Assembly (NCBI RefSeq): GCF_024679245.1
Contig: NC_090186.1
Coordinates: 37,274,946 to 37,338,945 of the forward strand
DNA from: Pseudorasbora parva
Lineage: Eukaryota; Chordata; Actinopteri; Cypriniformes; Gobionidae
Length of the DNA stretch: 64,000 nucleotides
Direction: 5' to 3'
Positions 11,399 through 22,280 of this stretch are shown here, piece by piece. The notes under the pieces are model-generated. The model was given only the letters and a program-made list of their open reading frames with translations. It did no database searches and was not told the origin of the DNA. Each line of letters begins with the position of its first letter. Positions within the stretch are counted from its first letter, which is position 1. The position numbers and the translations under genes were made by a program.

Positions 11399-11917
11399 TA
11401 GCCTGGAAATCTAGACGCACCCTAGCGGCAGCAAATCTAATCTGCCACGAGTGCCGTCTAGCAACTCTCAATACACTTCTGAGCTGTAAAAACCAAACTC
11501 TGGTCGGGCCAATCACATCGTGTATAGAGTCGGTGGGCGGGGCTTAACATAATGACGGCAGAGTTGCGTTTGCGTGCTTCTAGTAAACACAGACGCTGGC
11601 GAACGGCGGTCTTTCGAATTAGCTTTGGCCGTGACTCTGGAAGACTTGAGTTAAGCTTTTCTCTGAGAAAAGAACAAAGAACGGCACTGAAGTCATTCTT
11701 AAGAAGGGAAGATGTGTTCAGAGTTTTGCTGACTGGATACGGCGAATGTTTAATCTGTCAACGAGCTCCGCTTCACGTTGCTCTGGATGGTTGTAGCGCT
11801 ATCCTATCGCGTGCAGAGGGAGTTTGAAAGACAACCGTTTATCCGCCCCTCGGATTGAGCTGTCAATGGTGAGTTTCCAGACCAAACATCTTGATGTGGA
11901 TCTGGCTTGTCAGGCTA
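11399..11917 (+). mobile_element. Non-autonomous element carrying a RecQ-helicase-like fragment, copy 1
   Basis: A perfect 9-bp duplication GGGTTGTAC (11390-11398, 11918-11926) flanks a 519-bp element starting TAGCCTGG and ending CAGGCTA. A 9-bp duplication is usual for MULE/Mutator, though an 8-bp hAT duplication with one extra shared base is possible. A second, truncated copy lies at 61823-62230 in the opposite orientation. Confidence 0.88.
11552..11827 (+). pseudogene. RecQ-type DEAD/DEAH helicase N-terminal fragment, mobile-element-borne
   Basis: The 91-codon frame contains LRKEQRTALKSF (residues about 38-49), which resembles the RecQ motif 0. It is followed by REDVFRVLLTGYG (about 52-64), the position of helicase motif I (Walker A, normally TGYGKS). 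Here the Walker Lys-Ser is replaced by Glu-Cys, so ATP binding would be lost. RecQ enzymes unwind DNA with 3'-5' polarity; only this short N-terminal piece is present, with no DEAH box or later motifs. The frame fills the interior of a 519-bp transposon, so it is best read as a captured or retained exon. The N-terminal 35 residues are Arg-rich and I do not recognise them. The helicase assignment is by motif only. Confidence 0.68.
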
Positions 11918-12203
11918 GGGTTGTACAGCTGCGGCTCACCTGAATGAATGTTGGGGGGAGGGGCGTGTCTGGTCTGAACTAGTAGATGCATGAAAACAGC
12001 TCCTGATAAAGAGGTTGCCTGGCTCAAAGTATTTTGAGTATTTTGAAAATACAAAAATACTCATCTTAAATGTATTTAAATACAAATTACATTCGATTTT
12101 TTCCAAAGGCTTTAAAATACAAAATACAAAATAGTATTTTGTATTTCAAATACGTATTTTAAATACATGTATTTGAAATACTGCCCATCCCAGGACAGGA
12201 GCA

Positions 12204-13534
12204 CATGCTCACCTAACAAAAACCCACATGTGCACACATCCCCACATCCCTCCACAGCTCCTCCCCCCTCACAACAGAGCCTGCCGTGAATGCGCTGACT
12301 AAGCAAACAGTTATGGCACATTCACTGGTACGGACATGAATCAGCGAATTGATTCATGATTGGAGTATTTTAAAATATATTCAAATAGAAAAGAGCTATT
12401 TTAAATTCTAATAATATTTAGCAATATTAGTGTTTTACTTTGTTTTGATAAAATAAATGCAGTCTGGAAAAAGATACTTATTTCTAACCAACCCAAAACT
12501 TTTTAACGCCAGTACATAAAATGAACTTATATCATCAAAAATGTTATACCATCAAGTGGTTAACTGTGAAATATTTCTCAACATTTGGTTCTATACTCGA
12601 CTTCATGGACAGATTTGCCTATTAGGTGACAGTGTATAGTTTGTAACTGGTCATGCTGCTCACAATTATTCCAAAGTATAGAATAACCGGCAGGCATCTG
12701 TATTCAGTGCAGACCGCTGGTGATTCAGCTAACAGAAGGCAGAGGCCTGTTGTCAAACAATCACACAGAATGATGAAGTGTTCACGCAAAGCTGCTCATC
12801 CCTTGTTGGAACCGTTTGCAAATGAAGAAAATGATGAATTCCATTAGGATTTTTAAATAGCTTTTCAGCAGGCTCAATGTGTGTGCACGTCGATGCACAT
12901 TCACAGCTTTTAATTAAAGTCAGTGATTACGTCCCAGAATCAGCCAATACTGAAACATTTAGAAGCCTTTATTGGAAATCCGAAAGCGCCCTAATGGAAG
13001 AGCGGTCACAGCAGAGTTTCCTTTTAAATTCGGTCACACTTAAATGGCTTCAGCATGGAACGTCCTCATAAGAGGACCATGCGATGCAATCCGGCTCGTT
13101 TCTGGCTGAAGGGAGCGTAACAGCTCTTATATTCTTTAACTGAAATTTCATGGTTTTATTTGGGGTTTGAGCACTGTGCCATTCATTTAGTGCTGAAGAG
13201 CTGAAGGCAACAAAGTCCACCGTATTAAAATCTGACTACAAAACATTCAACTTTGACTATGTCAAGGAGTTGATAAAGGCATAATTGAATTTTTTTCAGT
13301 CCTTTCTCAGTTCTTTCCTTTTTGTACCAATATACAAAATAAGGTAAAATATGCACATCATTATTATCATCTGTTATTTATAAATGATATAATTTAATAT
13401 ATTAAATAATGTCTCCTGTTCTGTTGCTTTATGCTACCTTAACTGTCCTTCCTTTAAGGTTTTTATTATCTTTTTTGAAGATTTTTTGGAGAATGTGACA
13501 GTGAAATACAGTATACACACATATACATATGAAT
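12204..13534. other. No recognised feature
   Basis: Apparently single-copy sequence. Short open frames lack motifs. Confidence 0.4.
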
Positions 13535-13695
13535 ACAATACTGAGTTCACTGAGCTCCTGAGAGTGACCCATTCTTTTGCAAATGTTTGTAGAAGCGTCT
13601 GCATGCCTAGGTGCTTGGTTTTATACACCTGTGGCCATGGAAGTGATTGGAACTCCTGAATTCAATGATTTGGAGGGGTGTCCCAGTACTTTTAA
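13535..13695 (-). mobile_element. Tc1-like terminal fragment
   Basis: The minus strand reads CATGGCCACAGGTGTATAAA, then GCACCTAGGCATGCAG and AATGGGTCACTCTCAGGAGC, the recognisable leader of a common fish Tc1 family just upstream of and into the transposase start. Everything beyond the first codons is missing. Confidence 0.7.
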
Positions 13696-13859
13696 CATAT
13701 GTGTATATATTATGTGCACTGTTATCTACTATGTATATCAGTTTCTTAATTGTTACATTTTGATCGTTTTATCATTTGCAATGTTTCCAGTTTTATCTTT
13801 AGTGATTTTGCAACTGTTTACTGTCTTGTTTTCTCTTTCTTCACAGCTGGGGCTTGTGC

Positions 13860-14420
13860 ATTCCTCCTGGCTCAGGAAAATATTGAGAAGGGACAAAAAA
13901 AAACCTTTTTTAATTGCCTCTGACTCAAAGTCTTGTCTTCAAGCACTTGAATCCATAAAGACCAACCACCCCATAATTTTTGATATTTTAACTTAGATGT
14001 TTTAAAGAAAGAAAACTTTAATATCGTTTTCCAAGTCACGTTGGACTGACTGGTAATGAGATAGCGGACACGGCTGCCAGAGATGCGCTTGACCTGGAAC
14101 TATCTGACTGCCAAATTCCACCTTCTGATTTCAGACCATTAATAAGCTTATATATATAACTAACAAGTGGCAAAAGGACTGGGATGAATATAAAATAATA
14201 AACTGTATGAAATAAACCCCAGTATAAAAAGAAGTGTCTTCCAAAACTTCAAATTAAGACATGACCAAGTCATCTTCACTAGCTGCCGACTGGGTCACTT
14301 AAGATTTACACATGAGGTCCTATTGATGGGCTAAGTTCCTTCTTCATGTCTCTCATGTCAAGTTCCTTTGACATAAAACATAGTAAACATGTTCTGTTGG
14401 ACAGTAATTTTTATGATATT
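13860..14420 (+). pseudogene. LINE RNase H domain remnant (I-like clade)
   Basis: An open segment ending at 13996 contains IASDSKSCLQALE, matching the RNase H motif with a catalytic Asp. About 40 bases later, in another frame, PSHVGLTGNEIADTAARDA matches the C-terminal RNase H motif (HVGxxGNExAD). It is followed by the usual DFRPLI and WQKDWDEY-like tail and then stops. In retroelements this domain degrades the RNA of the RNA/DNA hybrid. RNase H after the reverse transcriptase is known from I, R1 and related LINE clades. No reverse transcriptase remains here; the copy is 5'-truncated, frameshifted and dead. Confidence 0.8.
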
Positions 14421-14511
14421 GCTAGAAAATGTTTTTATTGTGAAACACCTGTCATCTGAATGCATTTTAGATTTACTACATGTTTTATATAATTATTTTA
14501 TATTTAATGGA

Positions 14512-14526
14512 TTGTGATACTGACCT

Positions 14527-14612
<86 letters not shown>

Positions 14613-14640
14613 AGGTCAATATCACAGTATCAGGTCAGTA
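14512..14640. repeat. (TA)n with flanking inverted arms
   Basis: About 66 bp of TA repeats (14535-14601) is bracketed by TGATACTGACCTTATGTGTG and the near-complement CACACACAAGGTCAATATCA. The whole segment can fold as one cruciform or hairpin. Confidence 0.85.
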
Positions 14641-14669
14641 TCACTATATATATATATGTGTGTGTTTAA

Positions 14670-14807
14670 GGGATAATGTATACCCAGCAGTTTGTTATCG
14701 CAGAATAAACCCCTGACAGAGTGATCAGGACCCCGACGTGAAGCGGTCTTGCATCACGCTGAAGGGGTTTATTCTGCGATGATAACCGGCTGGGTGTACA
14801 TTATCCC
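14670..14807. mobile_element. Foldback MITE
   Basis: The left arm GGGATAATGTATACCCAGC ... GCAGAATAAACCCCT pairs with the right arm AGGGGTTTATTCTGC ... GCTGGGTGTACATTATCCC. The arms are about 55 bp with a short loop. The arms are near-identical and no coding capacity is present. Confidence 0.85.
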
Positions 14808-14985
14808 ACTTATTACACGGCTACTAGTCTCAAATAAATTAGACACAAAATATGGTCTTGAGATTAAATATTTTATTAGCTTGTACGCAAAGCTTTCACG
14901 AAGAAAAACAGTTCCAAACTGCTTTAAGCCTGCTTGCTATTAAACTGCTTTCTATTGCTGCTAAATGTTGAAAATTAATGCTTAA

Positions 14986-15256
14986 AGGGTTAGTTCACCC
15001 AAAAATGAAACCAAACCTATGATTTACTCACCCTCAAGTCATTATTGGTGTATGACATTCTTCTTTCAGACAAATACAATCAGAGATATATATTTAAAAA
15101 GGTCCAGGCTAACGTTAATCCCAGCAGTAGTTGTAGCTGTTTTTGAAGCCCATAAAAAATGCAGCTGTCCGTCAAATAACGTGCTCCACGCGGCTCCGAT
15201 GGGTTACTGGAACCTTCTGATTCGAATCGATGCGTTTGTGTAAGAAAAATATCCAT
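14986..15256 (+). mobile_element. TTAA-type MITE, 3'-truncated
   Basis: It begins AGGGTTAGTTCACCCAAAAA after TTAA (14982-14985). The interior matches the 26640-27359 copy (CATTCTTCTTTCAGACAAAT, GTGTAAGAAAAATATCCAT). The right terminus is absent. Confidence 0.72.
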
Positions 15257-15509
15257 ATTTAAAACTTTATAAAGGAAACCCACCTTGAAGTCTTCCATTG
15301 TAATTTGTAGCCATGGCTGTTTAAGTATTTAACAACCACAAGATGGCGCCAGCGTAAAGCATAGAAGTAGTACCGGTCAAGATAACTCGTAGTACCCGGA
15401 TGAGCGGTTGCTATCTGGAAATGACATACCGCTGAAAGGTGCGATTGACCAATCTGAATCAAGTATTTCACAGAGCAGTGTAATATATATATAGTGCTGT
15501 GATATCTGG

Positions 15510-15945
15510 CAGCAAGATGTTAGCAGCAGATCCTTTAATTCCAATAACACCTCAAACTTGTTGTTGTGCTCCTCAAACCATTCCTGAATATTTTTTTGCT
15601 TTTTACAGGGCACATTATCCTGCTGATAGAGGCCACAGCCACCAGGGAATACCGTTTCAATGAAAGGGTGTACATGGTCTGCAACAATGCTGAGGTCGGT
15701 GGTACGTGTCAAAGTTATGTCCTGGTGCCATGTGTTCTCCAGGTAAGCACTGCACATGCACCCGGCCATCCACACAATGTAAAAGAAAACGTGATTCATC
15801 AGGCCAGGCCATCTTTTTCCATTGCTCCGTGGTCCAGTTCTGATGCTCACGTGCCCACTGTTTTTTCCCTGACCGGTCTGTGGCCCCATATGAAACAAAA
15901 TGTGATGCACATTCTGAGTATTCTGAACCAGCATTAACTTCTTGA
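15510..15945 (-). pseudogene. Tc1-like transposase, central and C-terminal half
   Basis: Transposase of the DDE family. The segment contains a degenerate block ending HVSIRTGPRSNGKRWPGLMNHVF-like sequence (15880-15780), then GCGLYQQDNVPC (near 15640-15605) with the second catalytic Asp, and IQEWFEEHNN. An internal deletion removed the stretch between the first and second catalytic blocks, and the IEN(L/H)W block with the catalytic Glu is also missing at the left end. His-to-Lys in the expected DNxPCH motif is a further change. It joins in sense with the fragment at 23420-23680 once the insertion is ignored. It is inactive. Confidence 0.85.
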
Positions 15946-15952
15946 GCAATTT

Positions 15953-16247
15953 ACATTTACATTTACATTTAATCATTTAGCAGACGCTTTTATCCAAAGC
16001 GACTTACAAAAAAGGGGAGAGCAATAGAAGCAACGAAACAAACAAGGCTAACAACCTGTAAGAGCTGTAAGAAGTCTCAATTAATTAGCACAGTACACTT
16101 TTTTCTTTTTTCTTTTTTTTATAGCCATCTATAATAGCCACCTACAACAAAAACTCACGTACGCAAAATACAGAACACTGGATTTTGATAGCTATGATAA
16201 CAACCCATTAGGACTAAGGCTGTTGCCCCAATTGTTGTCGTTAATGC
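15953..16247 (-). mobile_element. LINE/SINE 3' tail inserted in the Tc1-like element
   Basis: An ATTTAC hexamer run at the left edge, followed by TTTAGCAGACGCTTTTATCC and AAGCGACTTAC, is the complement of the tail seen at the end of the SINE at 62368-62536. The insertion is flanked by CAATTT (15947-15952 and 23414-23419). The last bases of the insertion (23401-23413) lie on the far side of the 7.1-kb element, so the larger element entered this one. Confidence 0.78.
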
Positions 16248-17411
16248 CAACACAGTCTCACCCCTACTCGTCAAATGTTGCCGAACGGTCAAGGGACCCT
16301 GACGTCAGCTGTTGACGCACAGGGTACCCCTAAATCGCCATTTTTCGACGTACTGGGTAATCCACTGATTTCAATGAGAAACCTAGGACGTCATAAACAG
16401 ACGTGTTGGGCATGTGAATGTTATCGTTATGATGGAATATATTGGGTTATAATTTTTACATTATGACATGTTGGAGTGTGATTCTCAATTTAATCAGCCA
16501 GCACAATTGTATTTACATTTATTTACGCTATGATACACGTTTGAAACAGCAGTCAAACCCCACCCCGCCCTAAACCTACCCATTTGCGTATTATATGATA
16601 TAAAACACAGACTGTAACAGACAACAGGCACACTTTATTGAAAAAGTCCAACTATTCCGAGGCCAAACGATTGAATTGTGTGAAGAAAAGACCCAAAAGC
16701 AAACACCGTCTCTATCCGCGCCGCGCGCCGCGCGCCGCGCGCGCCCCGGCGTCACACTGAAGACGCCACAGGTAGACCCCTCGGCGTCACGCGATGGACG
16801 AACTGGGAACCCAATTGCTTTCAGTGGGAAACCTTTGGCGTCAACATTAGACGGCAATTCTATCGGTATGAAATCGCGCTGAAGAAGTCTCATTCAGAAC
16901 ACATCGCGATGTTTGGCATCAGATCACGTGTGCCACATGTTGGTGAGTAGTCATACATATTATGTCCTAATATTTGATATAAAGTATTTTCTGCTTGTCG
17001 TTATCGATCATGTTCAGTCACTGCATTGTATCTGTCATCATCTCCACTGAGGCTTTGCATTTCTTTGATTTCTAAATAAACACACCTTGCTAATAGGGTG
17101 ATTAAACACTGTCACGTGACGTGCTATAGACCTTTAAACATTTGTTAATATTTAATAATCATTACTAGTGTAGTTCCAACGTGGCATTTGTAGTAGAAGC
17201 ACAATAAAAAAATAATAAAAAAAAAAACACTTGTCATGCGTTTACCACAGTATTGGTAGTTTTAATGTGATATTTGTTGTAAATAAACAGTAACCACAAC
17301 AATTGATATTTTTAATGTGATATTTGTTGTAAATAAACAGTAGCCACAACAATTACCATGCTTTAAATGCATTTTAATGTAAAATCCAAATATTGTTTTT
17401 TTAATAGTATA
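16248..17411 (+). repeat. Left long TIR arm of the 7.1-kb element
   Basis: The arm contains a GC-rich CpG block (GCCGCGCGCC repeats, 16719-16748) and a degenerate internal module seen twice (CTGGGTAATCCACTGATTTC... near 16350 and ACTGGGAACCCAATTGCTTT... near 16801). It also holds an ATG-bearing segment ending in a splice donor (16909-16942) and a 50-bp tandem duplication (17256-17355) that is single in the right arm. Confidence 0.88.
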
Positions 17412-18978
17412 CTTTATAATGCTATATATTATATATTATGACTTTTTTCTCTCTTTCTTTTTTTTTTTTTTACCTGAAAAGACCAAAAGGGCCTCTCGGA
17501 CTCAGTCAACCCATTCTTGTTTGTGGAGAAGTAACGGAGAAAACCAAAAGCTGCAACAGCAAATATTTGTAATGGTATGTATGTGTTGGTTTGAACCCTT
17601 TATCAAACATTATTTAGCATTTGTTGTTACTTATTCTTACAAATCCCATATCTCAATCAGTAAGAACATATTCCCGAAGTCTTAATAATTCACAAGATTT
17701 AACAAGTTGTCAAATTCGTATGATTCTCGTACATATAGCTCTGAAAAAAATGAAGAGACCACTTAACATGGATTTCTAAATGTTAAGTGGTCTCTTAATT
17801 TTTTTTTCCAGAGCTGTATTTGTATATGAAGAGTTCAGATGCAAAAGCCTCAAAAAGCCACTTCGGTCACATGACATCAGATATTCAATTATTTTTTCTT
17901 AATCAGATCACTTGCACTGTTTATAACGTCCCGTTTGCATGTAAATAATTTATGTGATCACAAAATCAAGTGAGTTATCTACATTTTCAAACAAATTCTT
18001 ATGATATAGCTTGCTATTACATACTTTTAACTGTCTTAATTTATATGTTTTAAAAACAATAGTATTTGCACAGAGTAAATGATACTTTCTTGTTTTACAG
18101 AAGAGAAGAAAGACCAGACCTTATATCGAAGCAAGCTAAGAAAATAAGTCCTTTGTTTAGGGTGAGGAAGGAAGATGGACATCTTGTGCCCGAAGAAGAC
18201 AGAAAAGTGCGCAAGTCCATTGGTATGTCTTGTATTGAAGCAATGCTGTAATATGTAGTACAAAATTTGATGTTGATCTCTCAAAGGACTATTCATTTCA
18301 ACAGTGATCATTCTTTCTACTCTGATAAAATACGTACCATTATTCATGTCTAAATATTTTAATAACTCCTAAAATAAGCAAATGAGGTTCTGTATCTTGG
18401 ATTTATTTAAAATGGTAAATATTTGTTTTCCCTTTTTGATACAATTATTATTACAATTTTGGCCTTCAGTTCTTAAAAACTGCACCGTCTTTTTGTCTTA
18501 GATAAAAGTAGACAAGTGTGGGAAAAAGCATTTAGTTGTTATAAACTCCATGTATTTCTCCATTGTTTTGTAGACCATGGATGGTTCTGGGTAGCTTTAG
18601 AAGATAATGAGTTGGGACATATTAGGAATCAAATAGTAAATGTTCTTTGAAATATCTGGTTAGTTCTTTCTAAAAGATCTACTGTTTAAAAGGTTGCTGT
18701 TGATATGGGTAAATTAGTTTTTGTTCAGTACTTGGCTAATATTATGGGCTGAAATATTATACATAATGCTTCAATGTGTATATTATTTTATGTACTGACT
18801 GCTGCTTTGTAAATTTAAATCAGGAATTGGCATTTCTGCCCATTTTGAGGTGGAGAGTTTACTGAAGAACATAGGTTAACCCGACTGTACATTAAACTTA
18901 ATATGAATTGTGTTTGTTGTTTTACTTTTAGACCAGGACTGGAGAACGCCGGATTATACGACTTCTTCCTCTGGTTGA
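16909..18978 (+). CDS. Candidate four-exon spliced ORF inside the 7.1-kb element, unknown function
   Basis: No family was recognised. A consistent splice model can be read: exon 1 16909-16942 (ATGTTTGGCATC..., donor GTGAGT); exon 2 17490-17568 (acceptor after a long pyrimidine run, donor GTAATG); exon 3 18101-18222 (acceptor TTTTACAG, donor GTATGT); last exon 18932-18978 (acceptor TTTTAG, stop TGA). Phases fit throughout and give about 93 residues. An alternative last exon at 18574-18650 is also in phase and gives about 103 residues. Exon 3 is strongly charged (RKEDGHLVPEEDRKVRKS). An AATAAA lies at 19320. Weak points: exon 2 requires the second AG after the pyrimidine tract, and a stronger donor six bases further downstream would bring in a stop. 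Exon 1 lies in the TIR. It may be a captured host gene, an accessory gene of the element, or a chance arrangement. Confidence 0.35.
17738..17816. mobile_element. 79-bp hairpin MITE (Tc1-TIR type)
   Basis: AGCTCTGAAAAAAATGAAGA pairs with TTTTTTTTTCCAGAGCTG through GACCACTTAACA/TGTTAAGTGGTC, with a loop of about 10 bases and TA at both edges. Only its outer right end survives in the right TIR arm. Confidence 0.8.
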
Positions 18979-19325
18979 GAAAAGGCTACACAACATCAGT
19001 GATCACATCATCTGTACATTGATTATACTGTAGGGTACAAGTGGGCGAACTGTTTAGAAGAAGAAGAACATGAACATGATAGAGGGAAGAGACAGAAACC
19101 AGTCTAGTTGTAATAATGAATCATTATTTTCCAACACTATATCAAATCTGTTTTCTGTATCATACTTGACTGGATGGGATTATGTGGCACTCATTTGTGT
19201 GGCTTCAGCAGCTGTGAATGGATTAATATGATGTTAATGTGTTTTTTAAAACCCATTTTTATTTATCTTGAATCTTATTTGACTTTATTCTACTTTATCA
19301 ACTGTATACTGTATCCTCCAATAAA

Positions 19326-21081
19326 GTGTTGAGTGATAAAGTATGGTGAGTATTGTGTATGGTGTTTGGTACAGTAAATACACATTCAACCAGTTTATTT
19401 AGGTTATCTTATTAATTACCAAGAATATTTTACTTGAGAAGTAAACATTTTTTATCTGGTTATATTATATTTGGTACAATGCTCCAAAAAGTTGTATATA
19501 CTTGCATGCTGTGACAAGTATGTCAGTTTTCAGTGAAATAAAGGGAAGGATTACAAACACTTCAAGCTTAACTGAAGATGATCCATGTTAATCATTCTGG
19601 TACATCTACTACTGCAATAAAAATTAAAGCATGCACATTTTCGATGCCAGGTACGTGAAGAGGGTGTAGATGAAATTGTGACAATGTCTCTTGTTATTTT
19701 ACTTAATGGTGCATGGTCCTATATTTAATAGTAATAATGAAGTGTAAATAATATAAATAGTTTTTGTTTACTCTGGAAAGTGGATAATGGCAAGTTGTTG
19801 CAGGTTCATCCATTATATTTATTAGTGTTCATCCATAAAATAAAATAAAACTTAATAATTATTATTTTACAACATTTCTTTCAAATATTTCTGTATTTCA
19901 TCAGATGGTCTTACAATATCAAAACCTATACACAAGCATGACGTTAGAATAGAAAAGACAAAATACTCTGATATTTAAATGTGACTCAAAGTTTGTTGTC
20001 CGTGATGAGGAGAATATATCTGTGTATGTTGTACTGCCCTTACACCTCCAGGGACCCAGTAGTGGCCCCTGGAAGAGCAAAAAAAAAGCATATTTCAAAT
20101 GGCTTTAACTCAAAGTCTGGTTAGCGTATCACAGAGAAAATTGGCAGGACAACTGCATATGCAATGTTTACTAAATAATGTTGGCCACAGTTTTCAGACA
20201 TATATGGAAAGCTGCCATAAAGGTTTTTTTAAAAGTGCTCACAGTAAAATATACAATTTCAGCTTGGCCCTCATATATGTCATATAGGTTTACACAATGA
20301 ACATATTTTAATATCCAGTTGTCCATTAAATATGTTATTTACTTAACATTTATTGTTTCATTATGAAACCTTTTAAACTACATTACCCATATATCTGTCA
20401 TTGTATCAATGCAATGGGAAACATGGCGCTGTAGTTCATAGAAGTGTGCAGAAATGCTTAGGGTTAGGGTTGGGTTCTCAGTAAAGGAGTCATTTCTCAG
20501 AACATAGCGACCCTTTATAGTTAGCTTAACGTATTACTGACGTAATAACACCAAAACATACTTTGTAACATGAAACGCCGTTTTATATGAGTTAAAACAG
20601 ATAGTCCAATCACAGCGCGTTCTGCGATAAAGTCACAGCCAATGACAACCCAGCTGAACAGAGGCGTCACACTTACTTGTCCATTTATGGTAAATTATAT
20701 CACATCTCATCCGGTTCAACTGAAGGGGTAGATTCCTTAAAGAATTAATATTTAGGCTAAATATTATATTTATTATAATAAATATTAAATATTATTTATT
20801 CTAAATATAGGCTAAATATTTATTTATTCTAATTAAATAATAAAACTCACATTTTAAAATGAAAGTCTTCTTTGTGTGGTTAAACTGATGCATAATAAAT
20901 ATATTTGAAAGAGAAACCTTTTTCTATGCAATGGTCTACAAGCATAAACTTCTTTAAGCCATCCTTTACAATCTGAACTCTTGGAATTAAAACAAATATA
21001 ACAAAAGCACAATGAATGCACACAATTTTGTAAGCATATTCCAATATTTAATGTCAAACAGTTTAAATACAAATGTAGTGC

Positions 21082-21083
<2 letters not shown>
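19326..21083. other. Interior of the 7.1-kb element, nothing recognised
   Basis: No motif-bearing ORF was recognised. A short GC-richer part (20395-20700) includes CCAATCACAGCGCGTTCTG and two TTAGGG-like units; no function can be assigned. Confidence 0.4.

Positions 21084-21173
<90 letters not shown>
21084..21173. repeat. (TA)n microsatellite
   Basis: About 90 bp of uninterrupted TA repeat. Confidence 0.97.
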
Positions 21174-21176
<3 letters not shown>

Positions 21177-21562
21177 AAAAAATAACATTTTACATTCTAA
21201 ACTTTAATACTATATATTTGCGATTATTGTTCACTTTTATTGTAACTAAATTAAATGCCAATTAAAATAGTTGATGATTATTGTAAATGTTAACCATTTT
21301 CAGTAAGAAAATACTTCTATAAAGTACATTCATGTTACAGTTACATTAGCAAGGTAGTGATATAATGATAGTGAAATAATGATAGAGGTAGTTATGGTGG
21401 ACATGTACTTTAGTGACCATTGTAATAAAAGTTTTAATGAATAATTATTGATTTCAAAAGGTATTAACTCTCACTATCTTCATTTGTTCAAACAAACAAC
21501 AAATGCAGAAATATACATTGGACTATAGCATCATGAAGTCAATGCATGACTAGAACTAGTGG

Positions 21563-21960
21563 ATGGCAATAGATATGTCCTTCACTAAAACTCCTGATGA
21601 TAAAGGCATAGGCAGACATCAAGAACAGTTTATGAATATTGGTTCTGCATATATCAAAGAGATCATAAGACTCCACAGACTCCACGTGAAGACTTTGAGA
21701 CACTGTGACAGAGCAAAGGGTGCACTTCACTGGACATGTCCTATGCATGCCCAAACAACAACACCCAAAAACACTTATGAAGTGGACACCACCAGGAGGA
21801 CGCACGAGACAGGGAAAACCAAGGAAGATATGAGACAGATGTTTCACGAAGACCTCAATGCCGGTGTTCCATGAGAAGATGTGAAAACGTGGCCACAGAT
21901 CGAATATGTTGGAGGACACATGTTGCCCAATGTGCCCAGGACAGGACATGATGATGATGT
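21563..21960 (+). pseudogene. C-terminal remnant of a LINE reverse-transcriptase protein
   Basis: From about 21730 one frame reads TGHVLCMPKQQHPKTLMKWT and continues with PPGGRTRQGKPRK. This matches the conserved C-terminal tail after the reverse transcriptase in many animal LINE proteins (W/F-GHVLRMP, then TPPGxRxxGRPKxTW). The ATG-initiated frame at 21563-21874 is offset by a frameshift. It is followed by an ATGATGATGATG-like end, as LINE 3' ends often show. It lies inside the 7.1-kb element as a dead insertion; the reverse transcriptase core is absent. Confidence 0.7.
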
Positions 21961-22280
21961 TGTCAGTTTATACATAACTGTAGGATTTATTTCTGTAAAA
22001 AACGATGCATAATTAAATGTTAAATACATTTATGTAATAAGTTCACAGATATGTGTGCATTCCCATTATTAAAAGTATATAATAGCAAGCTATATCATAT
22101 GAATTTGTTTGAAAATGTAGATAACGCACTTGATTTTGTGATCACATACATTATTTACATGCAAACGGGACGTTAATAATAATAAAAAATAATTGAATAT
22201 CTGATGTCATGTGACCGAAGTGGCTTTTTGAGGCTTTTGCATCTGAACTCTTCATATACAAATACAGCTCTGGATATACT

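Larger units (their letters stand above)
10744..12193. mobile_element. hAT-like non-autonomous element rich in TGTATTT/AAATACA motifs
   Basis: The direct repeat GACAGGAGCA at 10734-10743 and 12194-12203 flanks a segment with inverted ends (ATGGGCA on the left, TGCCCAT on the right). Both subterminal regions are packed with AAATACAAATAC and its complement, which is typical of transposase-binding clusters. An 8-bp duplication inside the 10-bp repeat would fit hAT. The left flank abuts the 37-bp minisatellite. The element is interrupted by the insertion at 11399-11917. Confidence 0.82.

Noticed and set aside
15377..15510. Extension of the minus-strand frame beyond the transposase fragment
   Set aside because: The frame continues past the Tc1 remnant into unrelated sequence at its left edge; no transposase motif is found there.
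16676..16882. Open frames of 68 and 100 codons in both TIR arms
   Set aside because: They span the CpG-rich TIR core on both strands and show no motif; identity between arms reflects inverted duplication, not protein constraint.
20454..20480. TTAGGGTTAGGGTT telomere-like sequence
   Set aside because: Only about two units; too short for an interstitial telomeric tract.
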